DNA from: Candidatus Fermentibacterota bacterium
Lineage (GTDB): Bacteria > Fermentibacterota > Fermentibacteria > Fermentibacterales > JCC-6
DNA length: 17,055 bases
Direction: 5' to 3'
Assembly (NCBI GenBank): GCA_030607835.1
Contig: JAUWJE010000007.1
Span: 1 to 17,055 of the forward strand
Each line of letters starts with the position of its first letter. Positions within the stretch are counted from its first letter, which is position 1. The notes beneath the pieces were generated by a model. That model saw only the letters and a program-made list of their open reading frames with translations. It was not told the origin of the DNA and did not search any database. Of this stretch, positions 7,281-13,521 are shown one piece after another. Both the position numbers and the translations under genes were made by a program.

Positions 7281-9058
7281 CCATGAAATTCACCGACATA
7301 GTCTCACCATTCCTGGCCTGGTCACGTGCGGCTAAAAAAGCAGACACAATACCCTACCCAAAGAAAAGCAACCCTGGTTCCGACAGGTACAGGGGATTTC
7401 ACAGGAACGATCTTGACAAATGCATAGGCTGCGGCAGATGTGAGGAGATATGCCAGAACCTTGCAATAAGCATGGTTGAGGTTAAGGATTCGCAACCCAT
7501 TAAAGGCGACTCCGGGCTCAGACCCAGTGTGGACTACGGGAGATGCTGCTGGTGCGCTCTCTGCGTAGATGTGTGTTCAACGGGATCACTCTCCCTTTCG
7601 AACAGCTACAGCTGGCCCACCGATAATGCGGATGCCTGTGCCTTTATACCGGGCTCCGATGAGAAGGCCTGGGATGACTCCAAAAAGGGTTACCGTCAGG
7701 ACAATTCCATTCTTCAATGGGCCGGTTCTCCAAGGGTTGAGATGCCGGTAGCCGAGCCTGACGAAAGAATCAAGAGTTTTGAGGAGGTAGTCAGGGGTTA
7801 TTCACCCGAGCAGGCTGCCGCAGAGGCCGGAAGATGCATTCAGTGCGGTCTGTGCGTAACAGCATGTCCGGCTAATATGCATATTCCGGAATATCTCAGA
7901 GCCATTGCCAATGGGGATTACTCCCATGCGGTAAAGCTGTTCTTCGACAACAACCCACTTCCGGAAATGTGCGGAAAGGTCTGCACCAGAGAATGTGAAT
8001 CCGTCTGCGCCATGGGTTATCAGGGAGAAGCTATCGCAATCAGATGGCTTAAGCGCTTCGCATGCGAGTGGTTCGAATCTCTTTCAGATGTACTGGCAGT
8101 GGATGAAAAGCCGCTGGAACCAAACGGAAGGAGTGTGGCAATAATAGGCACCGGTCCAGCAGGCCTGTCGGCGGCATACTACCTTACCCGCATGGGATTT
8201 GAAACCCATGTATTCGAGAAGGATGGAGAAGGGGGAGGTGTTGCCCAGAGCGCGATCCCTGAATACAGGCTCCCGTCAGGAGGCTATGAAAAGCAGATGG
8301 ATGTATTCAGGAAAGCCGGTGTAAAATTCCACTACAATGCAGAAGTGTGCTGTGATGATATCCTGAAAATATCGGATGATTACGATGCGGTCTTCATCGC
8401 TGCCGGTCTACAGAGAAGCTCGGAGTTCACAATACCGGGAGTCGACCTGCAAGGTGTAGAACACGCTTTCTATTTCCTTATGAACCATCCTGAGGACGGT
8501 TCAATCGAAGCTGGTCGCAGAGTGCTTGTCGTTGGCGGTGGAAACGTTGCGATTGATACGGCAAGATCCTGCAAAAGGCTGGGAGCAGAAGTCGTGATCT
8601 CCTACCGCCGCAGGATAGAGGATATGCCAGCGGACGATGAAGAGATCCAGGAGGCAGTGGACGAGGGAATAGACTTACGTCCGCAAAACATACCGATACG
8701 GATAGAGGAGACGGATTCAGGCCTCTTATACATTTATGCCGAAGCCTTGATGATAGACGACCCGGCCGGAGGAAGGCCAAAACCTGTCCGGAAAGATGAC
8801 ATCGAACACGGGATCGAAGTTGATAAAGTATTCCTTGCCATTGGACAGTCATCCGATCTGAGCTTCCTGCCTGATGAGATATCAGATAATTTGAACATAA
8901 AATGGGGCAGGATACAGGTTGATGAGCATCAGTATACAGGAGTGAAGAACATCTATGCCGGAGGCGACATAACTCCTGGAGCCGGGGATGTGATCACTGC
9001 CATCGCTGATGGAATGAGGGCGGCGAAGGCCATAGCTGAAAGCTGCAGAACAGAATAA
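7277..9058 (+). CDS. NuoI-type ferredoxin fused to GltD/NfnL-like NAD(P)H flavoprotein (MbxN fusion)
   Basis: 593 aa in two parts. Residues ~35-125 are a NuoI/MbxN-like 2[4Fe-4S] ferredoxin with CIGCGRCEEIC (C49, 52, 55, 59) and CCWCALCVDVC (C90, 93, 96, 100). Residues ~165-593 match the glutamate synthase small subunit/NfnL/SudA family. They carry an N-terminal iron-sulfur domain with CIQCGLCVTAC (C187-197) and C232/236/240/244, an FAD-binding GTGPAGLSAA (~291-300), a pyridine-nucleotide motif VVGGGNVAIDTA (~418-429), and a C-terminal FAD segment IYAGGDITPGAGD. No stop separates the parts, and GltD-like proteins are normally ~450-480 aa on their own. The fusion puts NAD(P)H chemistry directly on the peripheral arm. 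It overlaps nuoD-like by ATGA and ends 3 nt before a convergent gene's stop. Confidence 0.9.
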   Translation: MTMKFTDIVSPFLAWSRAAKKADTIPYPKKSNPGSDRYRGFHRNDLDKCIGCGRCEEICQNLAISMVEVKDSQPIKGDSGLRPSVDYGRCCWCALCVDVCSTGSLSLSNSYSWPTDNADACAFIPGSDEKAWDDSKKGYRQDNSILQWAGSPRVEMPVAEPDERIKSFEEVVRGYSPEQAAAEAGRCIQCGLCVTACPANMHIPEYLRAIANGDYSHAVKLFFDNNPLPEMCGKVCTRECESVCAMGYQGEAIAIRWLKRFACEWFESLSDVLAVDEKPLEPNGRSVAIIGTGPAGLSAAYYLTRMGFETHVFEKDGEGGGVAQSAIPEYRLPSGGYEKQMDVFRKAGVKFHYNAEVCCDDILKISDDYDAVFIAAGLQRSSEFTIPGVDLQGVEHAFYFLMNHPEDGSIEAGRRVLVVGGGNVAIDTARSCKRLGAEVVISYRRRIEDMPADDEEIQEAVDEGIDLRPQNIPIRIEETDSGLLYIYAEALMIDDPAGGRPKPVRKDDIEHGIEVDKVFLAIGQSSDLSFLPDEISDNLNIKWGRIQVDEHQYTGVKNIYAGGDITPGAGDVITAIADGMRAAKAIAESCRTE

Positions 9059-9061
9059 CTA

Positions 9062-10408
9062 CTAATCCAGTACAATCATTTTCGTAGTATCCGTGAAGTC
9101 GTCGGCAAACAGCTTAATTAGATAAATACCACCAGACATGCTTTCTATACAGGTCTCATACGTTCCTGCCGTATGTTGCCCACTTGCTATGCTGCCTACG
9201 CAGCGACCATTGATGTCGAACACCAATAGATTCACTTCACATGCAAATGGTAATGTGTACTTTATTGTTGCGGTTCTGTTCGAAGGATTGGGCGATACCG
9301 GATGCAGAGCGAAACCGGAGACTGGATCACCGCTCTCATCCTCTATATGCAATGTCGTATAGTGGGCATACTTCAGGCTATGAGGTGAAGTCGCATTATA
9401 CTGCATATACGAGATGTGCGGGTTATCCGTTGTATCCAATCCAATTGAGGTGTAGTGTCCCGCATTCGCTTCAACGGTAGATGTCTCCCAGGTGTATCCG
9501 GATCGAAGAGCATAGCGAAGTGCACCAGTGCTTTGACTGTATGAGGAGACATGAGGTTCGTCGTTACTATCAAACGCAAGAGATGAATAATACCCACAGT
9601 AACCATCTGACTCTATCGTTGATTCTACCCAGGCGGAACCGTCGAACTCAGCGTATTTCAGATTCCCGTTGTAGTAATCGCAGTATGATATTCGCGGGTT
9701 ATCGGCGGAATCGAGAGCTAGTGACGGCCAGTACCCTATTCCCGGTCCTTCATATACAACTGTGATTGTCCAGTCTGTGCCGTTCCATTCAGCGTATTTG
9801 ACGCTTCCATAATTGTAATAGGCAATAAGAGGTCTTTCTGAAGAATCAATGACAATTGATGTGCCTTCACATGTTCCACTGTAGTTATCAAGAACGGTGG
9901 AATCCCAGGATGCCCCGTTGAGAATGGCATACCCGATACTGTGATCAGTGTGATCATAATACGAGATATGCGGTACATCGTTTGAATCAAGTGCCAGGGA
10001 AATGCAGCTTTTACCAGGTGTTGTAGTTACAAGCCATTCTGATCCATTCCATCGAGCGTACTTCAAGGTGTAATCTATTCTGTATGCAATATGTGGATAG
10101 CCGTTGCTGTCCAATCGCATTGCTGTCTGACCGAAGCTGTAGGATTGGTAAGGCTGAGTATCAACAGCGGTTAATACCCATGAAGAACCATCCAGGAAAG
10201 CATGCATCAGACTGCAGTTACCTGCTCCGGATTTGCTAAAAGGTTTTCTGAAATAGCTGATATGGGGATGATCCATATCATCCAGCACTATTGATGTATA
10301 GGCACCAGCATCATCTGAAGTAGGATCAACGTCTTCAATCACCCATTCGGCGAAAGCAGAAGTGGTAAATGCTACTAGAACAAGAAGCTTATACAATTGA
10401 AGTTTCAT
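9062..10408 (-). CDS. Exported seven-repeat propeller-like protein with type IX-like C-terminal domain
   Basis: 448 aa from the ATG at 10408, chosen because AAGGAGA lies just upstream and the first ~20 residues (MKLQLYKLLVLVAFTTSAFA) make a good signal peptide; the frame is open to 10444. Residues ~38-352 hold seven repeats of ~40-50 aa of the type LDSxDxPHISYY...LKYAxWNGxxW, recurring at Y-T-S-I, Q-T-A-M, C-I-S-L, G-T-S-I, W-P-S-L, Y-S-S-L and Y-T-S-I, which suggests a seven-bladed beta-propeller. Residues ~368-448 form a C-terminal sorting-like domain: VSPNPSNRTATIKYTLP, LLVFDINGRCV, AGTYE, GGIYLIKLF and TKMIVLD. That is the pattern of type IX secretion or FlgD-like Ig C-terminal domains. 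Binding partner or substrate is unknown. It is the last of four exported-protein genes on this strand. Confidence 0.85.
   Translation of the reverse strand: MKLQLYKLLVLVAFTTSAFAEWVIEDVDPTSDDAGAYTSIVLDDMDHPHISYFRKPFSKSGAGNCSLMHAFLDGSSWVLTAVDTQPYQSYSFGQTAMRLDSNGYPHIAYRIDYTLKYARWNGSEWLVTTTPGKSCISLALDSNDVPHISYYDHTDHSIGYAILNGASWDSTVLDNYSGTCEGTSIVIDSSERPLIAYYNYGSVKYAEWNGTDWTITVVYEGPGIGYWPSLALDSADNPRISYCDYYNGNLKYAEFDGSAWVESTIESDGYCGYYSSLAFDSNDEPHVSSYSQSTGALRYALRSGYTWETSTVEANAGHYTSIGLDTTDNPHISYMQYNATSPHSLKYAHYTTLHIEDESGDPVSGFALHPVSPNPSNRTATIKYTLPFACEVNLLVFDINGRCVGSIASGQHTAGTYETCIESMSGGIYLIKLFADDFTDTTKMIVLD
9365..10300 (-). repeat. Seven protein-coding repeats (propeller blades)
   Basis: This stretch encodes seven tandem ~40-50 aa blade-like repeats centred on [LI]D[SD]x[DG]xP[HR][IV][AS]Y followed by [LV][KR]YAxxxGxxW. 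The repeats are diverged at the protein level rather than recent DNA copies. Confidence 0.75.
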
Positions 10409-10478
10409 CCTGTCTCCTTTTCGAGTGTACTCAGGCCGAATCAAACATTGCAGTGTATAAGAATCCTGAAAAATTCTT

Positions 10479-11105
10479 TCAGTGGTTTTCGCTGACCTTT
10501 ACCTCACCCCAGGTGACATGGTCGAAAGAGAGACCGGTACCGGTGACAAGAACGTAGGGTCTCAAATCCTCATTAGAGAAGTTCGACGAGTAGAAGCCGG
10601 GACAAGAAGTGCTGGGAGTATTCTCCACATGAGCAAATACACCATGATTCTCGAACGTGCCGTCAACCCATCCCTGTACGAATTCCGTAACGTCGATGAC
10701 GTGCCATGAGGACTGTGTCGGCCAGTCGGTAGTGACGCTGCTGCTCTCGCTCCAGGATGGCAACGTATTGTACGTTAGCGTATTCTCGTCCCAGGATTCT
10801 GTGATCATGTAGTAGATGGGATTCCCCGCTCCGGGGCTTCCCGTGAAGCTCTTGCAATAGATCCAGAATTCCGCCGAGTCGATAACGGTTCCGGGCTCAA
10901 TTATGGAGAGGTCCCATTCAATGCAGTAGTTGCAATAACAGTTCCCTACCCGCCCCTGGTACAGGTATGTATAGCCGCCGTTGGGATTCGTGGCGTTCGG
11001 CATGCAGTCGCAGGTGTAAGCATCCTGAAGGGGTTGAATGGAAACTTCTCCCGCATGCAGGATTGCGGGTGTGATGATACATAGCAGCAGTGCAGATATT
11101 CTCAT
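10479..11105 (-). CDS. Exported DNRLRE-like beta-sandwich protein with C-terminal TWGEVK tag
   Basis: 208 aa from the ATG at 11105, supported by a GGGGGA ribosome site 7 nt upstream and a signal peptide (MRISALLLCIITPAILHAG). The mature part resembles DNRLRE-type carbohydrate-associated domains: QPLQDAYTCDC...NPNGGYTYL, CIEWDLSIIEPGTVIDSAEF, then YYMITESWDENTLTYNTLP and WHVIDVTEFVQGW, matching the pattern of ordered 'AyV...N.G...Fdls.iP.g..i.sA.l' followed by 'W.E..lTwn..P'. It is cysteine-rich at the N-terminal side (CDC, CYCNYC), suggesting disulfides or metal binding. The end reads FDHVTWGEVKVSENH, sharing the TW-x-x-[IV]-K tag with the next two genes. Cell-surface or secreted location is inferred; function is unknown. 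Confidence 0.8.
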   Translation of the reverse strand: MRISALLLCIITPAILHAGEVSIQPLQDAYTCDCMPNATNPNGGYTYLYQGRVGNCYCNYCIEWDLSIIEPGTVIDSAEFWIYCKSFTGSPGAGNPIYYMITESWDENTLTYNTLPSWSESSSVTTDWPTQSSWHVIDVTEFVQGWVDGTFENHGVFAHVENTPSTSCPGFYSSNFSNEDLRPYVLVTGTGLSFDHVTWGEVKVSENH

Positions 11106-11136
11106 GAGCAAATCCCCCTTCAGGGTAAGTTTCAGC

Positions 11137-11862
11137 CTAAAGGGCACTCTTTATCGATGCCCAGGTTGTTGTCTCGAGAGCACTTGTCCCGAACGGGTCC
11201 TCATTGGGTGTAAGAAGATACCAGTCCCCCGGCTCGCAGATCAGGGGCATGTAATGAAGCTCTGTGCCTGTGTACGGATCCCCCTGCATACCGCTCGAAC
11301 CTTCCGGTTCGTTGCAGGAGGAGTTGTACATGAAGGCGATGTCGGAGTTTGTGACGCCATCCGGAGAACTCCAACCTATTATGATGAAGGTGACATAGTA
11401 TGGAGGTTCCCCGCTCTCCACCCAGGGAGGAACGGCGTCCCACATCGCGACAAAATGGTCGGAGAACTCCTGGAAGTAGATCCCACCCTCCTCGGACGCG
11501 TCGAGGTCGCACCACCAGGGAGCCGCGAGCGCATCAACCCAGCATGAGTTGGTGGAGGGGAAGTGGGTGAAACCCCAGCCAAGGTACACATCACGGAAGA
11601 CGATAGTGCCATTCGAACTGATGTAGATATCGTTGGATAGCTCACCGTAGAAGACAAAGTTGAAGCTCAGCGTTCCGGCGAACCAGTAAGTATCATCTCC
11701 CGGACCCATATATGTTCCGGTGGATGTGATATCCACCCAGTTGTTGTTAAAGAAATCGGGACTCTCATCCCTGTCGAACCAGTAGTATCCGCCTCCGTCA
11801 GGACCCCCAGAGGAGGCCAGACATGCGGTTATTCCAAGGAGGATTAGAATAATGAATCGCAT
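11137..11862 (-). CDS. Exported nidogen-like beta-sandwich protein with C-terminal TWASIK tag
   Basis: 241 aa from the ATG at 11862, chosen because GGAAAGGGAAACC precedes it and it starts a signal peptide (MRFIILILLGITACLASSG); the frame is open to 12021 with no such features. LGITAC also resembles a weak lipobox. The mature domain has the pattern seen in many surface proteins of candidate phyla: FNFVFYGELSNDIYISSNGT, then DALAAPWWCDLDASEEGGIYF, then HFVAMWDAVP and YYVTFIIIGWSSPDG, a nidogen-like fold with 'sFpFyG..y..iyvSsNG' and 'aPfW.Dld...gg.yy'. The last residues are TTTWASIKSAL. It is separated from the upstream gene by 70 nt containing a GC-rich hairpin, and lies 31 nt before the next gene. 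Confidence 0.8.
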   Translation of the reverse strand: MRFIILILLGITACLASSGGPDGGGYYWFDRDESPDFFNNNWVDITSTGTYMGPGDDTYWFAGTLSFNFVFYGELSNDIYISSNGTIVFRDVYLGWGFTHFPSTNSCWVDALAAPWWCDLDASEEGGIYFQEFSDHFVAMWDAVPPWVESGEPPYYVTFIIIGWSSPDGVTNSDIAFMYNSSCNEPEGSSGMQGDPYTGTELHYMPLICEPGDWYLLTPNEDPFGTSALETTTWASIKSAL

Positions 11863-11878
11863 TGGTTTCCCTTTCCTG

Positions 11879-11912
11879 CCGGGGGCGGTGACAGAAGGAG
11901 CCAACCCCCCGG
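11879..11912 (-). other. GC-rich intercistronic hairpin
   Basis: CCGGGGG (11879-11885) and CCCCCGG (11906-11912) pair over a 20-nt loop between two exported-protein genes. A nested alternative palindrome CCCCCGGGGG lies at 11906-11915. It sits just upstream of the ribosome site of the 11862 gene. No T-run follows on the - strand, so a classical terminator is unlikely; mRNA processing, stability or attenuation is possible. Confidence 0.55.
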
Positions 11913-11932
11913 GGGTATTTAATGTAAGAACC

Positions 11933-12634
11933 TTAGATCGAAGAACTCTTGATCGAAGCCCACGTGCTGGAATCGAGATTGGTTGTGATGCTCGATACGG
12001 ATATGTTGTCATAGCGCACATTAAGAAGTGCCTTATCGTCGCTTCCGAAATTACAGCAGAAGCAGCCTATTCTTCCCGCTTCAGCGTACTGCGAGTTCGA
12101 ACAAGTCAGCTGCCAGCTTGCAGGTTCATCTTCGAGCGTACCCTGCCAGATCCTTCCTGAGAGAGAGGTTCCCTCAACCTGGAATCGAATCCAGTAGGTC
12201 TGGTTGTGGTAGAGCGACATGTTTATGGACGTTATCGGCTGGGGTCCTTCGCTGGTAAGCCTCGATATGCCGAAGTAGTTCTGACTCGGTATGATGACGC
12301 AGAGATAACCTCTGAATGACGGCAAATATCCTCTTACCAGTATCCCTGCCCGAAAGCAGTTAACCGGAGTGATCTGAGCGACGATAGAGTAGTTAGCTGT
12401 GCTCATCGTCCCGCTCTGGTCTCCGTTATGGGAAGCCGCCGGTAGCCATCCAGTCCCACTGTTGGAGAGGACATATTCCTCATTGATCACGTTGTACTGG
12501 GCGTTCGCGGCGTATCCAGAAGACCATTCCAACCAGCCGTCGGCATTACCGTCGCTGAAGTCGTCCTCGAAGAGGACCTCAGCGTTAACCATGAGACCCG
12601 TAACCAGTAGCAGTGCTAAAAGCATTACTTTCAA
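11933..12634 (-). CDS. Exported jelly-roll/LamG-like protein with C-terminal TWASIK tag (TTG start)
   Basis: 233 aa if translation starts at TTG 12634. A strong AGGAGG (12642-12647) sits exactly 7 nt before this TTG and gives a signal peptide M-KVMLLALLLVTGLMVNA; the in-frame ATG three codons later has poor spacing, and further upstream codons lie before the ribosome site. The mature protein begins EVLFEDDFSDGNADGWLEW, the usual opening of concanavalin-like/3-keto-disaccharide hydrolase-type jelly-roll domains, followed by NEEYVLSNSG, RGYLCVIIPSQNYFGI, HNQTYWIRFQVEGTSLSGRIW and LLNVRYDNISVSSI. It probably binds glycan or another surface ligand; no catalytic residues can be assigned. It ends SSTWASIKSSSI, the same tag as its neighbour. 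Confidence 0.8.
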   Translation of the reverse strand: MKVMLLALLLVTGLMVNAEVLFEDDFSDGNADGWLEWSSGYAANAQYNVINEEYVLSNSGTGWLPAASHNGDQSGTMSTANYSIVAQITPVNCFRAGILVRGYLPSFRGYLCVIIPSQNYFGISRLTSEGPQPITSINMSLYHNQTYWIRFQVEGTSLSGRIWQGTLEDEPASWQLTCSNSQYAEAGRIGCFCCNFGSDDKALLNVRYDNISVSSITTNLDSSTWASIKSSSI

Positions 12635-12704
12635 TTTAGAACCTCCTTTGTTGTGAAAAAGTGACGCAAAAGATTCACACTGCGCCGGTCTTTTCCGGAT
12701 ATTT

Positions 12705-13313
12705 TCAAGCACCTGGTGTAGCAGGTGCTCTGGAATTGAGAAGCTCACCGAAGACAAACCTCTCGAAAATGATCAGCGGCTCGGCTGTTCCCGTAACTTT
12801 CAGGGCGATCAGGGCTCCCTGCCAGCTGTTAACGATGAACTTCGCCATTGCGACTACATCCTCATCGTCAGGTAGGAAGCCCTGTTCTATAGCATGTTGC
12901 AGGCAAATAACTATCGGATTCGTGATATAGTCGAATACATCTGCGAGTTTCTCCCTGAATTTTGGGTTGGATGCAGCCATTTCCTGGGATAGATTGCCCA
13001 GTGGGCATCCGGACATGATCTCTTCATTAGTGAAGATCCGTCTGAAGTTCTCGAAAAACGCCTCTAACCTCTCCAGAGGGAGACTGTCGCACTCTCCTGT
13101 CAGATATCCGTAGAACAGCGGTTTGATCGAGTTGTGGAGATACTCGATCAGTCTGAGTCCGAAATCTTCCTTGCTCTTGAAGTAGTGGTAAAATGAACCC
13201 TTCGGAACTCCGGCTGCATCGAGGATCTCACTCAGCCCAGTATTGTTGAAGCCATTCCGTCGGATCACCTCGGCGCCCTTTTCCAGTATGAGCTGCTCCG
13301 TGTCATTCGTCAT
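12705..13313 (-). CDS. TetR/AcrR-family transcriptional regulator
   Basis: 202 aa, the normal TetR length. Residues ~1-55 form the DNA-binding domain: AEVIRRNGFNNTGLSEIL, DAAGVPKGSFYHYFKSKEDF, a textbook TetR helix-turn-helix with the G-x-F/L-Y-x-Y/H-F-x-x-K ending. The C-terminal ligand domain contains GCPLGNLSQEM (~102-112), typical of the AcuR/YxaF-like branch (TetR_C_11/16-type), so the ligand may be an electrophile or small organic molecule; this is inferred from the branch, not shown. GGAGG lies 8 nt before the ATG. Its promoter carries an operator in the spacer (13346-13360), implying autorepression. It lies 70 nt before the exported-protein gene at 12634 on the same strand and is divergent from the serpin gene. 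Confidence 0.92.
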   Translation of the reverse strand: MTNDTEQLILEKGAEVIRRNGFNNTGLSEILDAAGVPKGSFYHYFKSKEDFGLRLIEYLHNSIKPLFYGYLTGECDSLPLERLEAFFENFRRIFTNEEIMSGCPLGNLSQEMAASNPKFREKLADVFDYITNPIVICLQHAIEQGFLPDDEDVVAMAKFIVNSWQGALIALKVTGTAEPLIIFERFVFGELLNSRAPATPGA

Positions 13314-13341
13314 TTACCCGACCTCCATCTATATTGCTCGA

Positions 13342-13370
13342 ATAATAGACCGGTCGTCTAGCTTTGTCAA
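13342..13370 (-). promoter_or_regulatory. Sigma70 promoter of the TetR gene
   Basis: On the - strand, TTGACA (13365-13370), a 17-nt spacer, then TATTAT (13342-13347): a full-consensus -35 and near-consensus -10. It precedes the TetR start by about 28 nt. Confidence 0.8.
13346..13360. promoter_or_regulatory. Probable TetR operator inside the promoter spacer
   Basis: TAGACCGGTCGTCTA has inverted arms TAGAC/GTCTA around a 5-nt centre, with an overlapping perfect 8-bp palindrome GACCGGTC (13348-13355). It lies between -35 and -10 and overlaps the -10. TAGAC-arm palindromes are common among TetR-family operators. Binding would block RNA polymerase, consistent with autoregulation. Confidence 0.7.
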
Positions 13371-13387
13371 GCAGATGAAGTGCTACC

Positions 13388-13412
13388 CATATGGCGGACC
13401 ATCATCCATATG
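13388..13412. repeat. CATATGG / CCATATG inverted repeat in the TetR-serpin divergent region
   Basis: CATATGG (13388-13394) and CCATATG (13406-13412) are perfect 7-bp inverted arms around 11 nt, 18 bp apart. It could be an operator for an unknown regulator of the serpin or the TetR gene. The arms contain self-complementary CATATG, so chance occurrence is possible. Confidence 0.4.
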
Positions 13413-13446
13413 AATCCTCTACCGAAACATGCTCCGCTTCCAGGAC

Positions 13447-13475
13447 GTGACAAAGACCCTTCATGGGAATATTCT
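13447..13475 (+). promoter_or_regulatory. Possible serpin promoter
   Basis: GTGACA (13447-13452), a 17-nt spacer and TATTCT (13470-13475) lie about 47 nt upstream of the serpin ATG. Both boxes match the sigma70 consensus only in part. Confidence 0.3.
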
Positions 13476-13521
13476 ATGTTCAATATGGTATCATCTGAAA
13501 CGCAATAAGATCGGGGGAACA

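Noticed and set aside
10466..10482. Terminator hairpin CTGAAA/TTTCAG between two exported-protein genes
   Set aside because: It is a weak AT-rich 6-bp stem overlapping a stop codon, with no T-run.
12681..12698. Terminator after the TetR gene (CCGG/CCGG hairpin)
   Set aside because: The stem is only 4 bp with no T-run on the - strand.
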